Source: an uncultured Gammaproteobacteria bacterium
GTDB taxonomy: Bacteria; Pseudomonadota; Gammaproteobacteria; Arenicellales; Poriferihabitantaceae
NCBI GenBank assembly: GCA_947259885.1
Contig: CAMYNW010000007.1
Span: 248,001 to 312,000 of the forward strand
DNA: 64,000 nucleotides
Direction: 5' to 3'
The notes under the pieces were generated by a model, which worked only from the letters and a program-made list of their open reading frames with translations, had not been told where the DNA came from and did no database searches. Of the stretch, positions 1 through 9,816 are shown one piece after another (positions within the stretch are counted from its first letter, which is position 1; each line of letters begins with the position of its first letter). The position numbers and the translations under genes were made by a program.

Positions 1-687
1 ATAACCAGCGGTCTGGCCAAGGGAATCGATGCCAGCGCCCATCGTGGTGCATTGGAAACCACAGGTAAAACCATTGCGGTAATGGCCACCGGTATCGATC
101 GGATCTACCCGGCGGTAAACAGAGTCCTCCACCAGCAAATCTCGAAGAATGGTCTTATTGTCACTGAGCACCCTCCTGGAACACCGCCGAGAAAACACCA
201 TTTCCCCCAGCGCAATAGAATTATCAGCGGATTGTCTCTCGGAACCCTTGTGGTAGAAGCCGGTCTACGCAGCGGCAGTCTAATCACCGCCAGGCTGGCG
301 GCAGAACAAGGCAGGGATGTTTTTGCTGTACCGGGCTCTATCCACGACGCCGGGAGCCGCGGCTGCCACTATTTGCTTCGCCAGGGTGCAGCGCTGGTCG
401 AGTCCGTGGACGACATTTTTATGGAACTCAACTGGTGCGGGGAAAAGCCGGCCCGAGCGGTAACTATCCCGAGATCGTCTGTTCATACATTTGACCCCTG
501 TCACCAGCTAATTTTCGATCTGATTGAATTTTCACCGTGCTCGATCGATAAATTAATTACCTTAAGTGGATTGACGGCGGAGCAAGTTTCATCCATTCTA
601 ATAAGACTTGAATTGCAAGGACTGGTATCTGAATCAACTGGGGGTTACCAAAAGCTACCCGGGGCGGCAGCCCTGTCACTACCTTGA
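1..687 (+). CDS. dprA: DNA-processing protein DprA, C-terminal part
   Basis: The frame is open from base 1, so the N-terminal region lies outside the window and 228 residues are visible. DprA protects incoming single-stranded DNA and loads RecA onto it during natural transformation. The visible part starts inside the Rossmann-like domain at SGLAKGID and keeps the family motifs PPGTPP, RNRIISGLSLG, LRSGSLITARLA and FAVPGS. About 65 residues at the end fit the usual winged-helix (DML1-like) domain. smg follows after 11 bases and then topA, the order found in many gammaproteobacteria. Competence cannot be concluded from this alone, because dprA is common in non-competent species. Confidence 0.95.
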   Translation: MTSGLAKGIDASAHRGALETTGKTIAVMATGIDRIYPAVNRVLHQQISKNGLIVTEHPPGTPPRKHHFPQRNRIISGLSLGTLVVEAGLRSGSLITARLAAEQGRDVFAVPGSIHDAGSRGCHYLLRQGAALVESVDDIFMELNWCGEKPARAVTIPRSSVHTFDPCHQLIFDLIEFSPCSIDKLITLSGLTAEQVSSILIRLELQGLVSESTGGYQKLPGAAALSLP

Positions 688-698
688 AAGCTGAATAA

Positions 699-1181
699 AT
701 GAAAGAAAGCGTGCTCGACGTTTTAATTTATCTGTTTGAAAACTATATGTTTGACGACGATGGCTACGAACCAGATCAGGAGACACTTGTGCTCGAACTA
801 AGTCAGGCGGGATTTGATCATGGCATGATTGATCAGGCATTTGAGTGGTTGGAGAATTTAGCCACTTTGTGCGAGCAACATCCAGAAGAAATGCCGGCAA
901 CATTAGGCGGCACTATTCGTCACTATACCGCCGAAGAGTGCGAGCATCTTAATTTAGAGGCTCGCGGATTGTTGCTTAGCCTTGAACAATGCGGAGTATT
1001 AAACACTTTCTCTCGAGAAATGGTTGTGGACCAACTAATGGCATTAGGAGTTGAGCAGGTTGAAATCGATCATATTAAGTGGGTGATACTGATGGTTCTC
1101 AGTAACTACACCGGCGGAGATGGCATTACCGAATTAACCGAATCCCTTGTGCTCGATGGAATACATGCTTGTATCCACTGA
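699..1181 (+). CDS. smg: Smg family protein (DUF494)
   Basis: A 160-residue acidic protein of the Smg/DUF494 family, close to the usual length of about 157. It starts MKESVLDVLIYLFENYM, the conserved opening of the family, and contains the central segment RGLLLSLEQCGVL. Its function is not established; it is conserved beside dprA and topA in gamma- and betaproteobacteria, as here. It begins 11 bases after the dprA stop, so the two are probably co-transcribed. No signal peptide, membrane segment or catalytic motif is visible. The call rests on the characteristic sequence and position. Confidence 0.92.
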   Translation: MKESVLDVLIYLFENYMFDDDGYEPDQETLVLELSQAGFDHGMIDQAFEWLENLATLCEQHPEEMPATLGGTIRHYTAEECEHLNLEARGLLLSLEQCGVLNTFSREMVVDQLMALGVEQVEIDHIKWVILMVLSNYTGGDGITELTESLVLDGIHACIH

Positions 1182-1236
1182 TTTGCACCTTAAGCATCGT
1201 ATACAAAAAAAATAGAAAAGGGCCTGCTTTTGTTCC

Positions 1237-3669
1237 ATGGGTAAAGCACTAATTATCGTTGAGTCGCCAGCCAAGGCGCGCTCAATGTCAAAATACCTGG
1301 GTAATGACTTCACTGCGCTGGCATCTTATGGCCACGTGCGTGATCTGCTGCCAAAAAAAGGCGCGGTCGATCCCGAAAAAGACTTCGAAATGAAGTACGA
1401 GGTTATCGAGCGCAACCAGAAGCATGTTGATGCGATTGCCCGAGCAATGAAAAAGGCGGATGCTTTATATCTCGCAACCGACCCGGATCGAGAAGGTGAA
1501 GCCATATCGTGGCACCTCTACGAACTTCTCAAGGAAATGGATCTAATTAAAGACAAGCCTGTGTACCGGGTTGAATTTTACGAAATTACAAAAGAGGCTA
1601 TTCGTAAGGCAGTCGAAAACCCACGAGAGCTGTCTAGCAATCTAATAGATGCACAGCAGGCGAGGCGAGCTCTCGATTATCTGGTGGGCTTCAATTTGTC
1701 TCCATTACTGTGGAAAAAAGTCAGGGCTGGGTTATCGGCAGGGCGTGTGCAAAGTCCCGCTTTGCGTTTAATCTGTGAGCGCGACGAAGAGATTGAAAAG
1801 TTTGTTCCTCGAGAGTACTGGACCATTGAATCAGATCTAAACCATTGTGACACTGAATTCCTGGCCAAACTTACTGTTTTCGAAAATGAAAAACTCGAAC
1901 AGTTTTCCATTACCAACGAACAACGCGCTAATGAAGTCGAAGCTGCACTAAATCGGGCAAGCGAAGGAAAGCTTCTGGTTCAACAGGTTCAAAAGAAAGA
2001 ACGTAAGCGTAATCCCTCACCACCATTTACAACCTCCACATTGCAGCAGGAAGCCTCACGTAAACTTGGTTTCAGCGCCCGTCGCACCATGCAGACCGCG
2101 CAGCAGTTGTACGAAGGTATAGAGATCGAAGGTGGTGCTGTGGGTCTGATTTCCTATATGCGAACTGATTCAGTAGTGCTGGCGCAGGAGGCGATCAATG
2201 AAATCAGGGCATTGGTCGCTAAACGTTATGGTCAGGATATGGTGCCGGATCAGCCACGCACATTCAAAAATAAATCGAAAAATGCACAGGAAGCCCACGA
2301 GGCAGTGCGGCCAACTTCAGTGGATCGACTCCCGGAAACTATGCGTAATCAGCTTAGTGACGATCAGTCGCGACTGTATGACCTGATTTGGAAACGCACC
2401 ATGGCATGTCAGATGCGCCATGCCACCATTGACACTGTGTCAGTGGACATGAGTGCAGGCGAAAGCGGCACCTTCCGTTCCACTGGGTCGACGATTCGCA
2501 TACCTGGGTTTATGTCAGTTTACAAGGAAGGCCTGGACGACAAAAAAGACAAGTATGAAAAAGACACCATCCTGCCCCCACTGGAAGAAGGCCAACAAGT
2601 AACTTTAAAACAGATACGGACTGAGCAGCACTTCACCGAACCGCCTCCGCGCTACAATGAGGCCTCCCTGGTCAAGACGCTTGAAGCATTCGGAATCGGA
2701 CGACCCTCGACCTACGCCAACATAATCAGTACTTTACTCAATCGCGAATACGTAACCCTGGAACAACGCCGGTTTGAAGCGACTGATATTGGCAAAATCG
2801 TTAACCGTTTTCTATCTCAACACTTTACCCAGTATGTCGACTACGAGTTCACGGCCAGGATGGAAGATGCTCTTGACGAAATATCCCGAGGTGAGAAGAA
2901 ATGGGTACCGCTTATGCGGCAATTCTGGGAGCCCTTTTCCAAACAGATCGACGAGAAAGAAGAAAGTGTATCTCGTGAGGAAGTCATTCAGGCACGCACT
3001 CTGGGCAATGATCCAAACAGCGGAAAGCCGCTGTCGGTGCGAATGGGCCGCTACGGGCCCTATGCACAAATCGGCACCCGAGATGACGAAGATAAACCCA
3101 CCTTTGCCAGCCTTCGTCCGGGTCAAAAACTCGACACAATCACCATGGAGGAAGCGCTCGAACTGTTCAAACTACCTCGAGACATGGGTGAAACTCCAGA
3201 GGGTGAAAAACTCACGGTCGCTATAGGACGATTTGGTCCGTATGTGAAGTATGGCGACAAATTCGTATCCTTGGGAAAGGAGAACGACCCGTATACCGTT
3301 GATCTAGATACCTGCCTGCAGCTGGTTGCAGAGAAAAAAGAGCGTGACGCCAACCGCCTTATACTTAACTTTGAAGAAGCTGGAATTCAGGTATTGAATG
3401 GCCGATACGGGCCATACGTGACGGATGGTGAGAAAAACGCCAGGATACCGAAGGAGATCGAAGAGCCAAAGACGCTTACCCTAGAAGACTGCGAAGAATT
3501 ACTAAAAAACGCAAAGCCACCTCGGGGAAAGAAAAAAGCCGCTAAGAAAAAAGTTGCTAAAAAAAAGGCTGCTAAGAAAAAAGTGTCGAAGAAAAAAGTG
3601 TCGAAGAAGAAAGCTTCGAAGAAGAAGTCCAACAAGAAATCACAAAAGAAGGTTGTTGAATCATCGTAA
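1237..3669 (+). CDS. topA: DNA topoisomerase I (omega protein)
   Basis: Type IA topoisomerase of 810 residues that relaxes negative supercoils. The N-terminal Toprim domain begins ALIIVESPAKA and has the acidic DPDREGEAI motif near residue 90. The catalytic tyrosine is in SYMRTDS, near residue 307. After the core come three Toprim C-terminal repeats (GRYGPYAQIG, GRFGPYVKYG, GRYGPYVTDG) in place of the CxxC zinc ribbons of the E. coli enzyme; no cysteine pairs are present. The last 50 or so residues are a lysine-rich tail built from AKKK and SKKK units, presumably binding DNA. It lies 55 bases after smg. Confidence 0.97.
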   Translation: MGKALIIVESPAKARSMSKYLGNDFTALASYGHVRDLLPKKGAVDPEKDFEMKYEVIERNQKHVDAIARAMKKADALYLATDPDREGEAISWHLYELLKEMDLIKDKPVYRVEFYEITKEAIRKAVENPRELSSNLIDAQQARRALDYLVGFNLSPLLWKKVRAGLSAGRVQSPALRLICERDEEIEKFVPREYWTIESDLNHCDTEFLAKLTVFENEKLEQFSITNEQRANEVEAALNRASEGKLLVQQVQKKERKRNPSPPFTTSTLQQEASRKLGFSARRTMQTAQQLYEGIEIEGGAVGLISYMRTDSVVLAQEAINEIRALVAKRYGQDMVPDQPRTFKNKSKNAQEAHEAVRPTSVDRLPETMRNQLSDDQSRLYDLIWKRTMACQMRHATIDTVSVDMSAGESGTFRSTGSTIRIPGFMSVYKEGLDDKKDKYEKDTILPPLEEGQQVTLKQIRTEQHFTEPPPRYNEASLVKTLEAFGIGRPSTYANIISTLLNREYVTLEQRRFEATDIGKIVNRFLSQHFTQYVDYEFTARMEDALDEISRGEKKWVPLMRQFWEPFSKQIDEKEESVSREEVIQARTLGNDPNSGKPLSVRMGRYGPYAQIGTRDDEDKPTFASLRPGQKLDTITMEEALELFKLPRDMGETPEGEKLTVAIGRFGPYVKYGDKFVSLGKENDPYTVDLDTCLQLVAEKKERDANRLILNFEEAGIQVLNGRYGPYVTDGEKNARIPKEIEEPKTLTLEDCEELLKNAKPPRGKKKAAKKKVAKKKAAKKKVSKKKVSKKKASKKKSNKKSQKKVVESS

Positions 3670-3901
3670 AAAACCTGCCTCTCCATAAAGTGAACGAGTT
3701 GGGATCTGACCAAATGGTATGAATATACAGTTTCTACCTGATCTGACAACTAGGCGAACATCTATATTTATCGATAGGGGACCTTGGTAATTTACATACA
3801 AACTTCAGCACAATACTCAAAACGGATATATAGAAAGTTGCAAAAATAGATTGCGTTAACCTCTAACCATACACCCGAGAGAAACCATAGACCTCCCGTA
3901 G

Positions 3902-4504
3902 TTAAAGTTCCATGGGAGAAAATTTTTTGATCTCTGGTGTTTTTTCCAGCAATGATTCTAGATTCTGTACACTGCGCAACCACTCGTAATAGATCCCTTT
4001 CGCTGAACTAATAGCAGCACCAGCATCTCGCATGCGACCCAAACCAACCTCACCGTCACTATCGCTTGTGGTAGCTACCGCATCTTTGAGTACGACAACT
4101 TTGTAACCACGATCAATCAGATGAAAAGCCGAATGCGCAACACATACATCCGTTTCCATACCAATTAACACCGCAGTCTTGCGACCGGTAACTTCAATAT
4201 CCTGCAAAATTTCAGGGTGGCCGCCCAACCCAAAGACATTTTTGTTGTGCACTTTTACACCCTTTGGCAAGGCTTCGAGTATGGTTTTTGATAAGCCGCC
4301 AGAGTTTTCTATATCTTCGGCCATCGCTACGATAGGAACATTTAGGTGCTGAGCAAGATTAATCAACCAAACGGCTTTTTCCATCACCACTTTACTTACC
4401 ACTTCGCTATATTTTTTGAGAAAGTAATCCTGAATATCAATCAAAATGAGAACTGAGTCCTCGACCTTGGCCAATGAGCTTTGTATCTGAGTGCTTTTGT
4501 TCAT
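3902..4504 (-). CDS. Isochorismatase-like cysteine hydrolase
   Basis: A 200-residue alpha/beta protein of the isochorismatase/nicotinamidase superfamily. The candidate catalytic triad is complete: Asp23 in LILIDIQDYF, Lys88 in HNKNVFG and Cys121 in GMETDVCVAHSA, with the normal spacing. The second half resembles the YcaC/hydrolase branch (LIDRGYKVVVLKDAVAT). Substrates in this family range from nicotinamide to isochorismate, N-carbamoylsarcosine and hydrazides, and nothing here decides between them. It stands alone between topA and an NTF2-like gene, with gaps of about 230 and 280 bases that hold no recognisable gene. Confidence 0.85.
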   Translation of the reverse strand: MNKSTQIQSSLAKVEDSVLILIDIQDYFLKKYSEVVSKVVMEKAVWLINLAQHLNVPIVAMAEDIENSGGLSKTILEALPKGVKVHNKNVFGLGGHPEILQDIEVTGRKTAVLIGMETDVCVAHSAFHLIDRGYKVVVLKDAVATTSDSDGEVGLGRMRDAGAAISSAKGIYYEWLRSVQNLESLLEKTPEIKKFSPMEL

Positions 4505-4783
4505 TTTCGACTAAACGAATTAATAAATTTCTGTATATTTTTATTACGCATTGACGAGTATTTCGATTATGGAGAACCCCTAAAATTTATATAATATGCA
4601 CTAAGAGAGAAAAAGAGTCTTTCTGGTTTTATACTCTTTGCCGACCTTCGCCTTACAGAATCAGATGGCTACTTCTTGCCCTATGGACCAGCCCTGATTT
4701 AGTGGGCATATAAAAAGAACGTTTACTGACGCCATTAATTTCAAAAGTAAGAATGAACCCAAAACTTTAGATATATAGTCCCC

Positions 4784-5206
4784 CTATTTATCCATTAGAC
4801 CTAGTTGCTTTGCAATACTCGCCGAATCATAGTAGTCGCGCCCCTCGACAACCATGCCACCAGAAACGCGCATAACGCTGCAATAGCGAATTTCCTTTCG
4901 GCGCCCAGAAGGAGGGAAGATCCCAAGGCTGGAGTAAAGAGGGCCAGTTTGCGTGCCCCGATTGTCAAACTCCACTGCAGCCCAGTTGTCTTGAACAATG
5001 ACATTAACAACCTTAACCTCTCCATCAGGAAAAGCTTCTCGCCATCGATGGTAATCGCGCCTGTATCCCTCTGGCCCTATTTGAAGCTCACTTCGTGCCA
5101 TGTCTTGGAAACGACAGTCCTCGGCGATGACGGTGGCACCGCGCTCCGGGTCTCGGAGATCCCAGGATTCGTGGAAAATACGTACAATTCGTTCCGTTTC
5201 AGTCAT
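4784..5206 (-). CDS. NTF2-like / SnoaL-like protein
   Basis: A 140-residue protein with the cone-shaped NTF2/SnoaL pattern: an N-terminal helix (ERIVRIFHESWDLRD), an acidic stretch (VIAEDCRFQDMA) and alternating beta strands ending in GMVVEGRDYYDSASIAKQLG. This is typical of the ester cyclase/SnoaL_2 subgroup. Enzymes with this fold are isomerases, cyclases or binding proteins; no specific reaction can be assigned. It is an isolated minus-strand gene between an isochorismatase-like and a DUF1643 gene, with loose spacing, so operon membership gives no hint. Confidence 0.75.
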   Translation of the reverse strand: MTETERIVRIFHESWDLRDPERGATVIAEDCRFQDMARSELQIGPEGYRRDYHRWREAFPDGEVKVVNVIVQDNWAAVEFDNRGTQTGPLYSSLGIFPPSGRRKEIRYCSVMRVSGGMVVEGRDYYDSASIAKQLGLMDK

Positions 5207-5353
5207 TTTTATTATTACCTGATTTAGAGTTCGTGAAAATCCGTTCTGGATCCAAGGACGGCAGTAATGTCGACCAGCCCTGACTTAGGTTCAAGTCTTG
5301 GACACAAACCGGTCTAATAAATCACAATTTTCTTTTTAACGTCTAGATCCATG

Positions 5354-5863
5354 TTAATCCGTAGACTTCAGGGTATTTTGTAGCAACCGAGGCCGTAATG
5401 TCTTCGGCAAATACAGCGGGTGGGCCGGCTCGCCTGTTCGGTTCATTCTCAGGCAATACATTTCAGGGATAAATTTGCGCACGGTCTTTCCCCGTTCAGC
5501 ATATAACCCATGGTTTCCCCAGGCGGCGATAATAATGTCTGAAGCCTTCGCACATTTCTCAATCCAAGCGTCATTCCTTGGTCCCACCGGATCCTCAACT
5601 TTCGATAGAATAGTGGGATCGGTAGCGCGATATGCAAACAGGTTCACAATAGTAAACCCGCTATATCCCCACGATTGTGAGAATTCCCGACATCGTCGCA
5701 ACGTAGGATCATCTCGACTTTCATTGGCAGTAGAGGGGTTCAAGCCAATGAACAGAACCATAGAACCGAAGGGTACCCACCTCCTCCAAACTCTATAGCG
5801 AAACTGCCCGCATTGCGAAAACGTCGCGCCAGAGTATGGGGACTTCTTTATTATCGCATCCAC
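5354..5863 (-). CDS. DUF1643 family protein
   Basis: A 169-residue protein of the DUF1643 family. Recognisable family features are LFIGLNPSTANESRDDPTLRR near residues 38-58, the following GYSGFTIVNLFAYRATDP, and the later IIAAWGNHG. The family has a nucleotide-like alpha/beta fold but no assigned activity, and members often occur in accessory or mobile regions. Here it is an isolated gene between the NTF2-like gene and the permease at 5897. No membrane segment or signal peptide is present. Confidence 0.85.
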   Translation of the reverse strand: MDAIIKKSPYSGATFSQCGQFRYRVWRRWVPFGSMVLFIGLNPSTANESRDDPTLRRCREFSQSWGYSGFTIVNLFAYRATDPTILSKVEDPVGPRNDAWIEKCAKASDIIIAAWGNHGLYAERGKTVRKFIPEMYCLRMNRTGEPAHPLYLPKTLRPRLLQNTLKSTD

Positions 5864-5896
5864 TATATTCAGTCCTCTGTTCTCTTTTCCGATCAG

Positions 5897-6670
5897 TCAT
5901 AGAAAAAAATTAGATTCTTGCAAAAGCGTTTTGGTTGCGGTCCACAGAAGGCGGCCCGCCAACACAATCAAAACTATGTTCAGAATTTTTATGAACATAG
6001 TTTCATCGATTCTCAAAAGCACTGCTCTGCCGACTGCAGTACCGATCATACCGCACACAAGTAGCCCCACAAGCAGCGCGGCGTAGGGGCCGAAGCTGAA
6101 GCCAATCACGCTAAATACCGCAATCTTCGCTGTATGCTGCAGCACCATCATTGACGAATTGGTACCGATATGCTCGAGGCGTGACAGGCCAAGTGATTTC
6201 ACAAAGGCGCTAACAAACGGACCGGTAGCGCCAAACAACATCGTCAGAAACCCAGAAAACCCACCCGCGAGGACAATATGTTTTCGACCAAAAGTCGGCA
6301 CTGATCCAAAAACCGACCAGACGATAAACAGAGCGATACCCATCTGCATCATCCACATCGGCAGTTGAATCAACACTGCGCCGCTTAACACGGAGCCCAG
6401 CATGCTGCCAACTGCGAACGGCATCAGAATATAATAGTTTACGTGGCGCGCCAGAAGTAATGCTCTGAAGCTATTTGACCCTAATTGCAATACTGCATGA
6501 ATCGGCACCAGCGCCACAGGTGGAAGCAACACTGCAAGAAATCCGAGCAGGATGGTTCCACCACCGATACCAAGTACTCCACTGATAAATGAGGTGAAAC
6601 CTGTCACAAACCCCATCAGCAAGGCGCTAGTGAGACTGATGCCGTCAGGCAGGGTTAACAACTCAAGCAT
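5897..6670 (-). CDS. TauE/SafE family permease (putative sulfite/anion exporter)
   Basis: Integral membrane protein of 257 residues with about eight hydrophobic segments in two related halves. The first contains the family signature GVLGIGGGTILLGFLAVLLPP and the second GFSGFLTMLFGATGPFVSAF, as expected for the TauE/SafE (DUF81) fold. Members export sulfite, sulfoacetate or other organic anions, or act as uptake systems; the substrate cannot be told here. It lies 18 bases after the gene at 6689-8626 on the same strand, so the two may be co-transcribed. Confidence 0.88.
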   Translation of the reverse strand: MLELLTLPDGISLTSALLMGFVTGFTSFISGVLGIGGGTILLGFLAVLLPPVALVPIHAVLQLGSNSFRALLLARHVNYYILMPFAVGSMLGSVLSGAVLIQLPMWMMQMGIALFIVWSVFGSVPTFGRKHIVLAGGFSGFLTMLFGATGPFVSAFVKSLGLSRLEHIGTNSSMMVLQHTAKIAVFSVIGFSFGPYAALLVGLLVCGMIGTAVGRAVLLRIDETMFIKILNIVLIVLAGRLLWTATKTLLQESNFFL

Positions 6671-6688
6671 ACTTGATTCGCTGACGAA

Positions 6689-8626
6689 TTAGCGACGTAT
6701 GCGATATACACTGATATCGTTCTGATTCCAGATTCGATCGAACAGGTCTGGATACGCATCAAGGTGAGCAATTAGATTGTCTGGATAGTACTTCGATACT
6801 TTCATAATGTCTTCTGGCCAATGCCTGGATGCGCGGCCTGAGGCGCTTGCGGCGCCGTCACGCTGATTCACCACAATTATCCAATTCCGATAGCGCGAAA
6901 GTGGGAAATCGTCATAGCTGTCAAAAACAAAAGGGAACGCTTGATACATCTCCGATGCAAAGAATTTATAGCGAAACGTATGGTGTGGTGTCAGAGCACT
7001 TATGACGTAGCCCGTCACCGGGTCAGTAAGCACCCGCTCTACTCTATCCATGTCATTTAACTCGGTCAGAAGGTCCTGCCATAGGTGATAGCTATTGCTG
7101 GCGGCTACCGCCTGATTTGTGGTCCTGACATGGCGGTTCAAATTCGGTGAGAATAGCAGCAGGAACAACAGCAGCACCGAAAATATAATCAAAATTCTAT
7201 TGATGTGGCTGAAATTGCTCCAGCTGCTAAGGCCCCTGACCACAAACAACGCTGCCACGGGATAGAGCGGGATTAGAAAGCATAGCCGCCAAAGCGAATG
7301 GTCATCTTTTACCCTCAAAAAGATATCTACGAATAATGGATTGAAGACGGTTACCAGGGGCATCAACATACCAGCCACAAGGAGCGGTTGTTGCTTGAAA
7401 AAACCAAAACACGCGATAAATAAAAATATCACCAACCCGCCCCAGATTGTCACGACTTCAACAAACTGGTATTTCGGATTGAGGATATGTAATGGCCCAT
7501 AGTCCGGCCATGAAACCGGCAGTGCGACAACCTTACCGCTGCCTGATTCCGGGATGGACGCCTGATCAAAAAACAAGACAAGCAGCGCAAACCCGGCTAA
7601 TCCAATCGTCACGACCACACTACCAACAATTGCATAGTGTCTGAACAAACCGCCTAATGCTTCGGCCAGCCTCTGGAACAATATCCAGCCGGCAACAGTG
7701 ACTGTTAAAACCAGGATAAACAATCCTTCTTGGTTATGCATCACTAACGCTACACCGAAACACAGGGTCAGCAGCAGCGCACTGTTGAGCTCGATATTTA
7801 TCTTCGGCTCTTTATCCCGTAGGTCCTGATGTTGGCCGAGCAAGTTCATGACGCAAACCAGCGCAGCAAAATACACCAGCATGTTCAGCATCCCGGGTGC
7901 CATACTGTAATAGCGCACAAATGAAAAAGCAGTAACGCCCATTTGTAGCACTACGAATAAACAGGTGAGCACTGCGGCAGCTCTTATCTGCAGTTGTGTG
8001 AGAGGGAATACTCGAAACAATTCGTTGGAGAAGACATAAACTGCCAGGATGAACAGCAGGCCATTAACAAATATTATCGTGTAGAGGGCATCGATCAGTT
8101 TAGTATCGGATAAGTGCGTGGCCACCGCGATCAGAACATACCAGAAGCCACCATGCTGGGTCGCTAGCTGCCACAGGGTAAGTGGTGGGCCAAAATTATC
8201 TTTGGCAATTAACTCAGACTGGTACTTAGTAAATTCAAGGTGGCGGTATAAATCCGCTGGAACTTCTGTATACGGGCCCACCACCAGATACCAAATTAGG
8301 TACGTAGCGGCCACCAAGATCAATCCTGCACTCCAGCCACGATCCATCACAGCACTGCGCACTGCCACCCATTGTTGTCTAATTTCAGCGCGACAAAACA
8401 GTAACAAGCTGACGACCAGGAAAGACGTGAGCAGCACATAGCCGGTCACAAACCATTCCACACTCCAAATATAGTTTCTAGCAATAGAAACCATGGATAT
8501 GAGACAGGCAAAAGAAAACATCACGCTGAACAAGAGTTGCTGACGATGAATACTCACCAATGTGGTCAGCAGTATGCCTGGCACTAGAAGCAAAAACAGA
8601 AACAGAGGCAGCAGTGTGAAGGTCAT
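6689..8626 (-). CDS. Multi-pass membrane protein, GT-C glycosyltransferase-like
   Basis: A 645-residue protein with roughly a dozen transmembrane segments followed by a soluble C-terminal part of about 130 residues. An acidic loop after the early helices (GPYTEVPADLYRHLEFTK) and the soluble tail fit the GT-C architecture used by lipid-linked sugar transferases, but no diagnostic motif proves it. The tail contains LTDPVTGYVISALTPHHTF and ends YRIRR. It is followed on the same strand by a TauE-like permease and preceded by a WbpE-like sugar aminotransferase, so a role in a surface glycan is plausible. This is inference from layout and topology. Confidence 0.5.
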   Translation of the reverse strand: MTFTLLPLFLFLLLVPGILLTTLVSIHRQQLLFSVMFSFACLISMVSIARNYIWSVEWFVTGYVLLTSFLVVSLLLFCRAEIRQQWVAVRSAVMDRGWSAGLILVAATYLIWYLVVGPYTEVPADLYRHLEFTKYQSELIAKDNFGPPLTLWQLATQHGGFWYVLIAVATHLSDTKLIDALYTIIFVNGLLFILAVYVFSNELFRVFPLTQLQIRAAAVLTCLFVVLQMGVTAFSFVRYYSMAPGMLNMLVYFAALVCVMNLLGQHQDLRDKEPKINIELNSALLLTLCFGVALVMHNQEGLFILVLTVTVAGWILFQRLAEALGGLFRHYAIVGSVVVTIGLAGFALLVLFFDQASIPESGSGKVVALPVSWPDYGPLHILNPKYQFVEVVTIWGGLVIFLFIACFGFFKQQPLLVAGMLMPLVTVFNPLFVDIFLRVKDDHSLWRLCFLIPLYPVAALFVVRGLSSWSNFSHINRILIIFSVLLLFLLLFSPNLNRHVRTTNQAVAASNSYHLWQDLLTELNDMDRVERVLTDPVTGYVISALTPHHTFRYKFFASEMYQAFPFVFDSYDDFPLSRYRNWIIVVNQRDGAASASGRASRHWPEDIMKVSKYYPDNLIAHLDAYPDLFDRIWNQNDISVYRIRR

Positions 8627-8688
8627 ACAAATATCCCCGACGGCTGTCCCTGAGTACTCAAACTGCCATTACCTGATGTGAAGCCCAG

Positions 8689-9801
8689 CTACACCGCCTC
8701 TTCAACAGTGGCGATAATCCGATCCTGTTCGTCCTCAGACAAATAAGGATGCATCGGTAGACTAAATACGTCTTTAGACAACATCTCCGAGACTGGCATA
8801 CTAACTCCCGCGCCGTCTGCATCACTGAAAGCGGGCTGCAAGTGCAACGGACAAGGATAATATACCGCGGTAGGAATCTGATTTTCCTCAAGCTGTTTTC
8901 TAATCTTGTCTCGCTTGGCCGACCTTACGGTATATTGGGCCCATGCGGTTTGGCAGCCAAATGGTATCTCGGGTGTCGATACAATCTCTGACAGCGACTT
9001 AGTGTATCGGTCAGCAACGCGCTGTCGTGCCATGATCTCTTGTTCCAGAATTTTTAGTTTGCAACTCAGTATCGCAGCCTGGATGGTGTCAAGCCGCCCA
9101 GTAATTCCGGTTCTGACATTGTCGTATTGAGTTTTACCTTTCCCGTGGAATCGAATCGATCTTAAGGTTTCAGCTCGTTCTGCATCATTGGTAAAGACTG
9201 CGCCACCATCTCCGTAGCATCCCAGCGGTTTTGCGGGGAAAAAACTTGTGGCTGCTACATCACCAAATGCGCCGACTTTTCGACCATCACGCGAACCACC
9301 GAAACTCTGAGCGGAATCTGCCAAGACAAACAGTTCGTATTCCTGCGCTATCTGACCTATGGCCTGATAGTCGGCTGGCAATCCAAACAAGTCTACCGGA
9401 ATAATTCCTTTGAGTTTTAACTTGCCCTGCTTTCGAATCCGTTTGACCGTGTCTTCGAGCTGGTTTACATCGATATTAAAAGTTTTATCATCGACATCGA
9501 CGAATACGGTAGTCGCGCCAAGCAATTGAACCACTTCTGCGGTGGCTACGAATGTAAACGGTGGCGCGATCACCGCGTCTCCGGGACCGACCTGATAACT
9601 CATGAGAGACATTAACAGCGCGTCGGTGCCGCTTGAAGTACTGATAACATGTTCTACACCGCAATACTCGGCAAGTTCCTGCTCAAAAGCGTAGACCTCT
9701 GGACCCATAATAAATTGCCCGTGCTCCAATACCCGATCAATGGCTTCGCGAATTTCGCTTTCGATAGTCCGGAACTGAGCTTCCAGATCAACAAATTTCA
9801 T
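8689..9801 (-). CDS. DegT/DnrJ/EryC1/StrS sugar aminotransferase (WbpE-like)
   Basis: PLP-dependent aminotransferase of 370 residues. The N-terminus MKFVDLEAQF, the SSGTDAL phosphate-binding segment near residue 56, FTFVATAEV near 82, and the Schiff-base lysine Lys191 in SFFPAKPLGCYGDGG are all as in WbpE/WlbC, which aminate UDP-2-acetamido-3-oxo-glucuronate for O-antigen sugars. Known relatives act on nucleotide-linked keto sugars in the cytoplasm. There is no dehydrogenase, acetyltransferase or epimerase partner in the window, so the exact sugar is unknown. It starts 16 bases after the PPTase stop, in the same direction. Confidence 0.88.
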   Translation of the reverse strand: MKFVDLEAQFRTIESEIREAIDRVLEHGQFIMGPEVYAFEQELAEYCGVEHVISTSSGTDALLMSLMSYQVGPGDAVIAPPFTFVATAEVVQLLGATTVFVDVDDKTFNIDVNQLEDTVKRIRKQGKLKLKGIIPVDLFGLPADYQAIGQIAQEYELFVLADSAQSFGGSRDGRKVGAFGDVAATSFFPAKPLGCYGDGGAVFTNDAERAETLRSIRFHGKGKTQYDNVRTGITGRLDTIQAAILSCKLKILEQEIMARQRVADRYTKSLSEIVSTPEIPFGCQTAWAQYTVRSAKRDKIRKQLEENQIPTAVYYPCPLHLQPAFSDADGAGVSMPVSEMLSKDVFSLPMHPYLSEDEQDRIIATVEEAV

Positions 9802-9816
9802 TAAGGATAATCTCTT

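Noticed and set aside
3387..3749. Phenylalanine-rich ORF on the minus strand
   Set aside because: It is the reverse of the lysine codon repeats of topA and has no start signal or family resemblance.
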